64,000 bases of DNA from Closterium sp. Naga37s-1 (lineage: Eukaryota; Streptophyta; Zygnematophyceae; Desmidiales; Closteriaceae): NCBI GenBank assembly GCA_947471745.1, contig CANJKZ010000263.1, forward strand, positions 496,001 to 560,000, written 5' to 3'. Within the stretch, counting starts at the first letter, position 1. Every line of letters begins with the position of its first letter. This document shows positions 9,691-20,500 of this stretch, in pieces. The notes beneath the pieces are model-generated. The model searched no databases, had not been told where the DNA came from, and was given only the letters and a program-made list of their open reading frames with translations. Made by a program: the position numbers and the translations under genes.

Positions 9691-11691
9691 TTAGGGGAAG
9701 AGACTGTAAAAGGGAACCGACTCGTCGAAAGTGACGTCCTGAGAGGGCAGGACTCGGCGCGAGGTGGGGTGGTAAAACTGCCAGCCAGGCGCGTCAGAGA
9801 CAAAGCCTAGGAAGACGCATGGAATAGCACGGGCGGAGAGCTTGTCCGCGATGGTATCGCGGACAAAGGCACGAGAACCCCAAACCCGGAACACCGACGC
9901 ATCGCCAACCTTCCCCGTCCACCGCAGTGTGGGCGAGGTCTCTGGCAAGGAGACACGGGGCCAGAGGTTGAGCTGATGCGCAGCGTAGCGGACCGCAAAC
10001 GGCCACAGAAAATGGGGGCCAGCCGCATGGACCATGGAGGTACGAGTGACCTCCATGACCAAGCCAATGCGGCGCTCAGCAACCCCATTTTGCTGCGGAG
10101 AGGCCGGAGGCGTGAACGTCTGGCGAATGCCCTCCCCACGACAAAATCTCTGCAGAAGGTCGGAGGAAAACTCTCCACCTCTGTCAGAGTGCAGACGCAA
10201 GACAGGAAGGTTCTCGCGGAACCTCTCGCGGAGCTGGAGACGGGCAGCGCGGATCCAAGGGATCAAAACATCAGGGACCTCACCCTTAGTGCGCAAGGGG
10301 AAGACTGTGGTGTAACGCAAGTAGTCGTCAACAACCAGCAGGAAGTACCACTCGCAGTCCTGTCCACGGACGCGGGCTGGGCCCCACACGTCCATGTGCA
10401 GGGTCTGCAGGGGAGCAGTCGTCGGGGGGAACGAGGAGGAGTGAGGAGCAGCGCGCTGCCGCCCCTCGATACAGGGAAGGCAGGGAGGGGTAGGGGAGGA
10501 TGGAAGAGGAGGGAGAACCCTGGGAAGACAAGAGACAAGAACACGTCGGTGCATGCCACGAAGGCGCTACACCGAGGGGTGACCAAGTCGGTGGTGCCAA
10601 AGGACGGTCTGGTGCGACAGAGCGCGACACGAGCAGGGGGCCGCTACCTGACCTGACGCAACCGCAGACGCAGCTACCTGAGGGGACACAGTAGTCAGTG
10701 TGTACAGACTCAAGCCAGACGCACGGGTAAACGTGGCCAGGTGCCGGCCCGTCCGGGAGCACGTACAGTGGGTCACACGCTGACCTCCAGGAGTGAACTG
10801 GTCAACCCACTGGTACTGGAGGTCAGCTCCACTCACCAAGTTCGTAGAGAACGAGGGGAGGTGAAGACCTGACAGTGAGCCAGACGGGACCGCTGGATAC
10901 GGCAGGACCGTGGAGGAGTGCGCAAGGACTGGGCCCCCAGAGGGGTCTGCCAGGGAGACTGCAATAGGTTGACTGAGCAGCGTGAGTGTGGTGTTGTCGC
11001 GAAAGAAGGAGCGAGAAGCATCTGAGTCAAGAGTGAAGGTGTCCAAGGCCTCAGCAGGCGCAGTACCAGAGAGAGCAGACTCACCAGTACCTGGAGCAGT
11101 AGACTCACTGGCACCTAGAGCAACAGCCTCACCAGCACCTAGAGCAGGAGACGCACTAGCACCTAGAGCAGCAGCCTCACTAGCACCTAGAGCAGCAGAC
11201 TTTATACCTGGGTCAGGCAGTACACGCAGGTAACATTGCCATGTAGGCAATGCATACATGGCAGTGAGGATAGCATCATAGTCAAGGGCAAAGATATCTA
11301 CCCTCTGCCTAAGCAGCTCCAGCCAGGTGGGGAGCTCAGCCTCGTCGCCAAACTCAGTACGCCAGGCGTCGCTCAGACTGGCGAAGCAGCGGGACTGTGT
11401 ATGACCAATCGTCCCGCAAGTCTGACCAGCCCGATCACCTGTGCAAATGACGTACAGGCAGCGAACGGTTCTCCGAGACCCTCTACTCCGGGCGTACCAC
11501 TCATGAAGCTGCTGGGGCGTAAGGGTCTCGCGCGGACTCCGCTGCAGCTGCATCAGGCCACTGCCAGAAGCTCCCGACTGACCACCTCCAGGGCGACTGC
11601 CACTACGACCGCCGCCACAACCCCAACTAGCGTACCACTCACGAAGCTGCTGGGGCGTGAGGGACTCACGCGGACGTCGCTGGAGCTGCAT
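9691..11691 (-). pseudogene. Copia A zinc knuckle, protease and integrase
   Basis: From 11691 leftward there are two copies of a module containing TPQQL(R/H)EWYA, then a CCHC-like knuckle of unusual spacing (CX13CX4HX4C), a degenerate protease motif (TLDSDAS in place of TLDSGAS), and the integrase finger HRLGH. A stop replaces Gln after HPSV (about 10567). The integrase core continues to 9691 with MDVWGPA, SDRGGEF and QQNGVAERR, giving D, D and E. A TAA replaces Tyr after SLFP at 9691. The capsid region of Gag found in G and H is absent upstream. Confidence 0.85.
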
Positions 11692-12540
11692 CTGGCCACC
11701 GCCAGTAGCAGCAGTAGTAGTAGTAGCAACTGTAGCAGCAGTAGCAGCAGTAGGGCAGGGCGGCGCAGCTCGGCAGAGCGGTGCGGCTCGGCAGAGCGGC
11801 GCGGCTCGGCTAGGCGGTGCGGCCCGGCTGGCAGGCAGGCAGGCACGGCAGCGCGCTTAAAATGCAAGTGTGCGAGAAGCGTGCTCAGGTATGCAGAAAA
11901 CGAACTTAGGTGTGCGGTAAGCGAGCTCAGGTGTGCATGGCAGGGCGCGCGGCGGGTGCATTAAGCGAGCTCAGGTGTGCTGGAAGCGAGCTCAGATGTG
12001 CAAGGCGGCACGCAGGCAAGGCAGGGCATGCGACGGCGAGTGGCACGCGGGAAGGGAAGGGCAGGTGCTCACCAGGGGCGGATAGGTCAGGTGCCACCGG
12101 TTGCGGGTAGGGCAGGCACGGCAGGGGAGGCGCAGGCGCTCGACGGGCGGGTAGGGCCGGAGCTCGACGGGCAGCGACAGGGTAGGCGCACGAAGGCGGC
12201 GACAGCGGGGCAGGGCCGCGACAGCAGCTGCAGGCGCGACGGCGGCAGGGCAGGGCCGCGTTGGTGGCTGCAGGCGCGACGGCGGCTGCAGGGCAGGGCC
12301 GCGACGACGGCTGCAGGCGCTCGACGGCAGGGCCGCGGCGGCAGGGCCGCGACGGTAGGGCCGCGACGGCAGGGCCGCGACGGCAGGGCCGCGACGGTAG
12401 GGCCGCGACGGCAGGGCCGCGACGGCAGGGCGGGCGCTCGACGAGCGGCAGGTAGGGCAGGCGCTCGACGGCGGGTAGGGCAGGCGCGCGATGGCGCAGG
12501 TAGGGCAGGCGCTTGATGGCGCACAGCAGGGCAGGCGCTT
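11692..12540 (-). repeat. GC-rich leader of copia A with a 15-bp minisatellite
   Basis: This sits where the 5' untranslated leader lies in G and H. Seven to eight copies of gggccgcgacggcag run from about 12330 to 12430, with looser cgcgacggc repeats on both sides. Long antisense frames here arise from base composition. No LTR or primer site follows before the junction at 12540. Confidence 0.7.
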
Positions 12541-14847
12541 GGTGAATGGGTCCCAAAGAAGCCATCCCTTGCTGTTTTGAGCCATGCCCAAGTGCACGGC
12601 CCACACCGCCTTGGCACCAAGCTTGTTGTGCCGAAGATGCTTAGGCACGAGCGCCATGCACATGCACCCGAACACCCGAAGCATATCCACCTTTGGCTTC
12701 CTTCCTAGCCACTCCACATAGGGCACCCATTTGTCTGCTCCCACATGAGTCAAGGCTCTGTTCTTGGCCACACACGCGCTCCGCACCGCATCAGGCCAGA
12801 AATAGTCGGGTAGCCCGGCTTCAATGAGCAACCCGCGTGCCGCCTCCGTGATTGTGCGGTTCGCTCGCTCGGCGATGCCGTTCATTGCAGGGGAGTATGG
12901 CATGGTGAGGGAGTGCCGAATACCATTCTTCTTCAGCCACAACCCAAACTCCTTGCTCAGGAACTCTCCCCCTCGATCGGTGCGGATTGACTTGACTAGA
13001 CGGTCTTGTTGCCGCTCCACCATCGGGAACCAATCCGTCTTCAACGTTTCAGCCACGTCGCTCTTCTTGGCCAGCACGTACACCCAAGTCATGCGGGTGT
13101 AGACGTCGACAATGGTGAGAAAATACTCAGCTCCAGCAGCTCCAAGCTTCAGGGGGCCCACCACGTCCATCACCACCTCATCAAGCGGTGCCTTTGCCGT
13201 TGCCTCCGAACTAGGGAACGGAAACCGGGTGAACTTGGCTTGAATGCACGTCGGGCAGCCAAGCACCTCATCGGGCTCCCCCTTCACACGTATGCCAGCA
13301 ACCATCTCATTCTTCACTAGCTGCTGCAAGATGGGCAGTGCCACATGCCCCATGCGCCGATGCAAGGTGAGCCAATCACACTCCCCCGTAGCCGAAGTTG
13401 GATTGGAGAATGCCGCGCTCGCAATAGCGCCCCACATACTCTCTCCGTAGTCCTCCTCCGCTGCTGCCTCTGGGTTCTCCTCACCCTTTTGCTGCTCCTT
13501 GGTTGCTGCACCACTCTCCTTAGGTTCACTGAACTTGCTGGTCCCTCCAGGTTTGCTCTTCTTGAGCTCATTCTCCTTAGCGCGACCGTTCGCGCCATCG
13601 TCGCTACCGACCGCTCCATCCTTGGTGCTGATGCTTGCTGCCACTTGCCTCTCCTTAGGCATAGGGACCACTGGGATCTGCCACATCTCGTTGTAGACAT
13701 CCCTGTCCTCATGAAGGTCCCAAAGAATTCGATCGCCAAGCCTTGCGGTGTAGGTCTTGGCTCCCTTCGAGTTCGTGTCCATGCCGGCCTTTGCCAACCG
13801 CCGCACGGAAATCAGGTTTGCAGCAAGGCTGGGCATCCAAAGCACGTTCTTGAGGCCCACCATCTTCCCATCAGCACCCTTGAACATGGCCTTGCCCATG
13901 CCTTTCACCTCTGCTCGCTGCCCCAAAGCCGATGTGACATGCTTCACCGGTGACGGCTCGAGTTCGGTGAGCAAGTCCGGGCGAGGTGTCATGCTATAGG
14001 TAGCGCCACTATCAATCACCCAATAGTCCAGGGGGTGTAGGGTCACCTTCCCCACAGCTGCTGGCTCCTCAAAGCCTTCATCCTTCTCTGGACCAGCCGG
14101 TACTTGCGTCGACACGAAGTAGAATAGACCCGGGTATCGATCGTCGCTCGGGTCCTTGTCGTTGTCTCCGCTCTTCATGTTTGCAGCTCCGCCACCGCGA
14201 CCGCCACGGCCTCCACGGCCTCGTCCTCTCCCTCCTCCTGCTCCTCTACCCTCTTGGCCTTGAGCAGGGGTCCAACCATCAGGGAGTTTGTAGCAGTCGC
14301 GCCACATGTGTCCGCTCTTGTGGCAATAGTGACACTCGCCGTCGAATCGGCCGCGACCGCGTCCGTAGCTCTTGTCGTCGCTGCCGTAACCGCCACTCCT
14401 GCGGCCTCCGCCGAAGTTGCTGCCACCAAACCTTCCTCCCCCTCGTCCTCTGCCTCTTCCTCGACCATATCCACGGCCGATGCTCGCTGCCCCAGCGCCA
14501 TCCGCACTCGCCAACTCACGGCGGCGGAAATCCTCTTGAAGGATAGCTCGCTTCACGTCTTCAAGCGAGAGGCGGGGCAAGTCGCGATTAAGGTTGATGA
14601 TAAGCGAGGACCATGACTCTGGGAGTAAGGCCAGCAACTTGGTCTTCTTTTGGAGCTCACTGTAGTTCAAATCAGCTCCCTCAAGCCGCGTCAACAAGTC
14701 GAAGAATTTCTGCACCCCTTCTTCAACCGCTTCGTCTTCTTCAATTCGTAGTGCCGCCATTTGCCGTTCCAACACCACCGCTACCGCCGCTGTTGCAGGA
14801 GCATGTACACCCTTGAGAGCAGCCCATGCCTTTGGTCCTTTCTCCGG
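12541..14847 (-). pseudogene. Copia B1 fragment: gag C-part, protease, integrase
   Basis: This is the piece of a family 2 copia polyprotein from the middle of Gag (cut on the right by the LTR of C1) to just past the integrase core (cut on the left at copia A). It holds the knuckle CHYCHKSGHMWRDC, the protease motif VIDSGATYSM, the integrase finger (HRRMGH, CPTC) and the DDE residues in MDVVGPL, RTDRGGEF and GIAERAN. It is nearly identical to the same parts of B2 and B3, with Trp for Arg near the left cut. It has no stop inside, but RT and RNase H are missing. Confidence 0.88.
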
Positions 14848-15122
14848 TGTTACCCAGGTGTTACGCGAATGTTCTGAGGGCCGCGAAGCGTCCCGAACAG
14901 AACCTTCCCGAACTCAGTAGAAAGCAATTCGGTGGAAACCGAATAGGCTTGAGTTCGGTACACGTAACCTGGTTCGGTGCTATAACTATAATAATATATA
15001 GGAATGCACCTAACCTAGGAAATCAAGCATATCTATGCATGATAAATAAATCCCAAGCTAGATATAGCATAATAAAGTCTAGGCAAGCTAGCAAAGCCAG
15101 CATAAGCCGTCGTACTCTCACA
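14848..15122 (-). repeat. 3' LTR of C1
   Basis: About 275 bp; in element orientation it starts tgtgagagtacgac and ends in taaca. The outer end could also be a few bases further in, at a second tgttac. The PPT lies at 15123-15145 (ccccccctcaaagc in plus orientation). Confidence 0.8.
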
Positions 15123-15132
15123 CGTCCCCCCC

Positions 15133-16598
15133 TCAAAGCTGGGTGGCGTGAGAAACACCCTGCTTGACAAGATAGTCAATGAGAGCACGGCGTGCGTTGC
15201 CCACATAAGCTTCTGCAACCCAGCTGTCCTCAGTGGGGTCATATCCCTTCCAGCGTATCAGGAACTCGAGGGTCTTGCCGCCGCGGCGCCGATGAGAGAG
15301 GACGCGCTCCACTTCATACTCAGGTTCATCCTGGATAAGAACAGGTGGTGGTGGCGGTAGCTGCCATCCCTGGAACTGTTGGTTGGGGTCCTTGTAGGGC
15401 TTCAGTAGCTGAACATGGAAAGCATTGTGAAGCTTCCACGTAGTAGGTAAGCGCAAGCGGAATGTTACTGGTGTCACATGTGCCTCAACGAGAAAAGGAC
15501 CACAGAAGCGAGGCCGGAGTTTGGATGGGAGGTGAGACAGGTTCAAGTTGCGTGTGTCAAAAAGCACCTGATCTCCGACTGCTACTGAGTGATCTCGTCG
15601 CTGACGATCGGCATACTGCTTCTGGGAGTTCTGCATCGTGGTGAGACGTCGCTGAGTCTTCTCCCATAGCTGCTGCATGGTGGTGACGAAATCATATGCG
15701 GCTTGGACGTGTGCCGGTGTGGTTGGCTGCTGTGGTGTAAGTGGTTCCCGTCCGTAACACAGGAAGAAAGGAGTTTTCCCCGTGGCCGCATGTGATGCGT
15801 TATTGTAAGCGAACTCTAGGGTCGGTAACTGTGTGTCACAGTGGCTGACGTTGTCCTTGCAAGCTGTGCGCAGTAACTGTTCAACCACCTGATTGAGTCG
15901 CTCGGTCTGTCCGTCAGTCTGTGGGTGGTATGCTGAGGACATCGCAAGTTTAGTCCCCAATAATCCCATGAGCTCCTTCCAGAACTTACTCGTGAATTTG
16001 GGGTCTCTGTCTGAGATGAGTGTAGCGGGGATGCCGTGGATGGTGATGATGCGGTCGAAGAAGAGGCGAGCAGTTGCTGTGGCGTTGGTCGGTATGAAGT
16101 GACCCATTTTGGAGAACTTATCGATCACTACGAGGATGGAATCATGTCCCCGTGAGGTCGAAGGAAGTCCTATGATGAAGTCGAGGCTAATGACCTGCCA
16201 TGGCTGCTCCGGTACGGGTAGAGGCTGAAGTAACCCTGCTTTTTTCTGCTTGCTGCTCTTCATCCGCTGGTACGTGTCGCACGAGGTGACGAACTGCTGC
16301 ACGTCTGCTGCCATCCCAGGCCAGTAATAATACTTTGCTATTCCCGCTAACGTTTTGTTGCTCCCGAAATGTCCCGCATATGGTACGTCGTGAAACTCCT
16401 CCAATAGGATCTGCCGTAGCGGGGCGTAATTTGGTACCCAAATCTTTCCTTAACCCTTCCTTACAGCTAAGTCTTTCTCCCACTGTAACAGCTTCTTGGT
16501 CTGTGCTGTAGCGATCTCTGCGTCCACGGAGTACCCATGTTGGAATAGACCCTTGAGCAAAGGGTTCATCCCGTCGAGCTGGATGCCTGCTACATGTC
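15133..16598 (-). pseudogene. C1 integrase and chromodomain
   Basis: Reading leftward from 16598: the tail of the region before integrase, then the zinc finger with H-x-H spacing (HDVPYAGHFG) but with Tyr in place of the last Cys (CDTY), then the core with LDFIIGLP, SDRDPKFTS and GQTERLNQ (D, D, E), then the GPF/Y-like block and a chromodomain (EYEVERVLSHRRR to LIRWKGYDPTEDSWV) ending at 15133. A TAA at about 16450 stops the frame just before the finger. The DDE core is otherwise open for 423 codons. Confidence 0.88.
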
Positions 16599-17417
16599 TG
16601 TTATAGTCACAATAGGCTTGAATGTGCCTAAAACGAAAGATAGAGAGCACAGACGGATTTCTGCACAGCGGCTTCAAACGTTGATAGCGTTCTTCTCAGA
16701 GATGCAAATGACTTGATTCAAATTGGATCTGGAGCGTCTTCACGTCGTCTACAATTAGCAATTTAGATTGCACGATTTGATAAAGAATTGACGACACAGC
16801 GTCGGTTTGAACGAACGGTACTATGGCAGCCACTATAGTCTTAGAACACAAGATAGGAAGAGTTACGAGTTGGGAATGACTCCCAGCTCCTACAAACCCC
16901 AAGAGCCGAGGTACAGTGATGTGGAACAGTGCCACACTGTCCCCAACCACGAAGGGTCTCGAAACTACCCTTCACTAGGGCCTACACCAAGTGAAATGTT
17001 ACACTACACAAAGTAATGTAACTATCTTCAATATCTTGAGGTGTACCCTTTTGGCAAGCTTCGAAATCACTTGAGGCTTGACACCAAGGCTCGGGCTCTT
17101 CATCACAAACTCATCCTTGAGTTCTTGATGGGTCTGCTGCACACACCTGCGACACGCCGAACGTTCGACACAGGACAAAATAGAAACCGCGCACGACAAA
17201 ATAGAAACCGCGCGCGAGACACAAACGACCGCGTAACACGCGTCTAGCGATAACTCGCTATTGACTCGACACACACACTCGACATCATGACTCAACATTC
17301 ACACACAATTATAAGCATGAAATATATATTATCCCATGCCCTCATACCATTCCATACACACACACATTCACGCACACGGACAACAAGCCGAGTGCAAACC
17401 GTAGGGTTGCACCAACA
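16599..17417 (-). repeat. 3' LTR of copia B2
   Basis: 819 bp, tgttatagtc to caccaaca in plus orientation; it matches 23617-24435 with very few changes. It interrupts chromovirus C1 after gctacatgtc. Confidence 0.9.
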
Positions 17418-17557
17418 AACTCCCCCTCGGATTGTTGGCCTTAGGATATGTTGCTCTCTCAGTTCAGAGCCATCCCAACCAGCTTGCAACACTTCCAATG
17501 CTGCTGCTCCACCAGCCTCTTGGTCATCATGTCAGCCGGCTGCCCCGTGGTCTTCAC

Positions 17558-20500
17558 TTAGCGCAACTCAACTTCACCCGCGGTTACCATGCTCCTCGTC
17601 CAATGCCACTTCACCCTCATGTGCTTCGTGAGTCCATGCAACACAGGGTTCTTAGCAAGAGCAATGGCACCCTGGCTGTCACAGTACAGTGGGGTAGGTC
17701 CTTGCTGCTCCTCCCCCAATTCAGCCAACAAACGCCGCTGCCACACAATCTCCCGTACGGCACGGAAGAGTGCCATGTACTCGGACTCCACCGAGCTCAA
17801 AGCTTGGTCAACCTGCTTCTTGCTCTCCCAAGCAGTTGGGCCTCCACCAACACAGCATATGAAGCCTCCCACACTTGTCATGTCCTCTGGTTCTGATGCA
17901 TATGAAGCATCCGAGTAGGCGGTGAGGAACAAACGCCCGGGTTCAACACCATCCGCGCCCTTTTGGCGCCTTTGTGCCGCCGCCGAGTATTGCAGCCCAA
18001 CGGTCGGTGTTTGGCCAAGATACTTGGCCACCCTCATTCCAGCTGCTACCTGCTCCTCATTAGGGCATTGCACAACCCTAGCCAGCTGCCCGGTAGCAAA
18101 CGCGACGTCCGGTCGGGTGTTTACCGCCGCATACATGAGGCTGCCCACCAACGAGTGAAATCGGCGCCTCTCCTCTTCACCAACGCTCTCCTCCTCTGGT
18201 CCCTTCACACACTTGAACCCAGAGGGAAAGGGTGTAGCCACATGGCCTTCACTCTGCCCAAAGTTGGCAGCCAATGCCTCCAGGTACTTTCGTTGATGCA
18301 CCCGCATGCACCGCTTCTCCACATCTCGTTCGATGTGGAGCCCAAGGTAGAAGCTCACGTCACCAAGGGCCTTGCACTTGAACTTGTCTTGAAGCTTCAG
18401 CATCACCTCCTTCACAAGGTCAGAAGAGGGTGAGAAAATGAGGATGTCATCCACATAAACCACCATGAAACTCCTCTGCTCCCCCTCGCCAAGCATGAAC
18501 AAGGAGTGATCGGCCGTTGAGGGAGTGAAGCCGATCCCCTCCAACACTTCGCGCAGCTTCATGTACCATTGCCTAGGGGCCTGCTTCAGCCCATAGAGGG
18601 CCTTCTTCAGCTTCCACACTCTGCCACTACCATCATCAAACCCCTCTGGCTGCGCCATGAAAATCTCCTCCTCAAGGATGCCGTTAAGGAATGCCGTTAC
18701 GATGTCCATTTGCTTTACTACCCATCCTTTGATGGCGGCTCCCGCGAATAGGGTTCGCAGCGTCGTCGGCTTCACCACAGGGGCAAACAGCTCCTTGAAG
18801 TCCACCTTCTCCTTCTGCTGGTACCCCTTGGCTACAAGCCTAGACTTGTAGCGCTCGATCTTGCCGTCGGCATCCGACCTGATTTTGAAGAGCCACTTGG
18901 ACGTTATCGCCGTACGCCCCTCCAGTAGCTCCACCAATTCAAACGTGTCATTCTCCTCGATGCTCTTCAGCTCACTCTCCATGGCCTTCTTCCACTCCTC
19001 AGCATCACTACTCTCCAAAGCCTCCTTGAGAGTTGCTGGTTCTCCCGGCATCTCCACCGGAGAGAAGAACGCGAAGGCACACTCCTCGTAGTCACTCTCC
19101 TCGTCGTCTCCGACCATCATTGCCGCTCCGGCCAGGGCTGTCTTGCCCTGCTTTCCCGGCGCATCATAGGTCAGCCTATTAGGGGGTTGAACTCTCCTCT
19201 TCCCCCTTCCTTCCTCCTCAGCTGCAGGGACTTGAAGGCCTTGGCGTTGCTGCGGTGTGGCTCGAATCCGTGGAGCACTCGTAGTACGGGAAGGGAGTGA
19301 CGGTGCACGCTCGCTCACTTGCTGCACCTCCTCCTCTTCTTCCTCTGCATCATTGGCCTCCTCTCCCCCATTCACAAAGGAGGATTCCCTTGTGGTTGTG
19401 CTGCCGCTGCTCAGCTCCAAAGGCAGCTCCACATGCTCCAAACCGGAACTCTTCACCTCCCCAAACCGCACGCCTATCTTCGCCTCATTCTCCGCCTTCC
19501 AATCCTTGTACATGAAGTTCTCCATGAACTTGCAGTCCCTGCTCACCAAGAAATTCTTGGTGAATGGGTCCCGAAGAAGCCATCCCTTGCTGTTTTGAGC
19601 CATGCCCAAGTGCACGGCCCACACCGCCTTGGCACCAAGCTTGTTGTGCCGAAGATGCTTAGGCACGAGCGCCATGCACATGCACCCGAACACCCGAAGC
19701 ATATCCACCTTTGGCTTCCTTCCTAGCCACTCCACATAGGGCACCCATTTGTCTGCTCCCACATGAGTCAAGGCTCTGTTCTTGGCCACACACGCGCTCC
19801 GCACCGCATCAGGCCAGAAATAGTCGGGTAGCCCGGCTTCAATGAGCAACCCGCGTGCCGCCTCCGTGATTGTGCGGTTCGCTCGCTCGGCGATGCCGTT
19901 CATTGCAGGGGAGTATGGCATGGTGAGGGAGTGCCGAATACCATTCTTCTTCAGCCACAACCCAAACTCCTTGCTCAGGAACTCTCCCCCTCGATCGGTG
20001 CGGATTGACTTGACTAGACGGTCTTGTTGCCGCTCCACCATCGGGAACCAATCCGTCTTCAACGTTTCAGCCACGTCGCTCTTCTTGGCCAGCACGTACA
20101 CCCAAGTCATGCGGGTGTAGACGTCGACAATGGTGAGAAAATACTCAGCTCCAGCAGCTCCAAGCTTCAGGGGGCCCACCACGTCCATCACCACCTCATC
20201 AAGCGGTGCCTTTGCCGTTGCCTCCGAACTAGGGAACGGAAACCGGGTGAACTTGGCTTGAATGCACGTCGGGCAGCCAAGCACCTCATCGGGCTCCCCC
20301 TTCACACGTATGCCAGCAACCATCTCATTCTTCACTAGCTGCTGCAAGATGGGCAGTGCCACATGCCCCATGCGCCGATGCAAGGTGAGCCAATCACACT
20401 CCCCCGTAGCCGAAGTTGGATTGGAGAATGCCGCGCTCGCAATAGCGCCCCACATACTCTCTCCGTAGTCCTCCTCCGCTGCTGCCTCTGGGTTCTCCTC

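Larger units (their letters stand above)
6249..12540 (-). mobile_element. Copia A (family 1), degenerate, lacks 5' LTR
   Basis: A Ty1/copia order (zinc knuckle, protease, integrase, linker, RT, RNase H) read on the minus strand. The 3' LTR is at 6249-6381. The 5' side ends in a GC-rich leader that joins copia B sequence at 12540/12541 with no LTR and no capsid part of gag. The junction shares the bases ctt with the B sequence, so it is an illegitimate join. Several nonsense codons and frameshifts show the copy is dead. Confidence 0.85.
14848..16598 (-). mobile_element. Chromovirus C1, 3' part only
   Basis: Minus-strand Ty3 element inserted in the gag of a copia B. What remains is the 3' LTR, the PPT, and integrase with chromodomain; at 16598/16599 the copia B2 LTR interrupts it and the rest (RT, gag, 5' LTR) is not in the window. 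The PPT and LTR start are the same as in element D, so D and C belong to one lineage. Confidence 0.85.

Noticed and set aside
13345..13953. Plus-strand frames of 200 codons repeated three times at 7018-bp spacing
   Set aside because: They are antisense shadows of the copia B gag-protease-integrase frame and have no domain similarity of their own.
11992..14778. A 928-codon minus-strand frame that looks like a gag-integrase protein with a long Arg/Pro/Ala-rich tail
   Set aside because: It is a chance read-through from the copia B1 fragment across the junction at 12540 into the GC-rich leader of copia A. The tail is repeat-encoded and matches no protein family.
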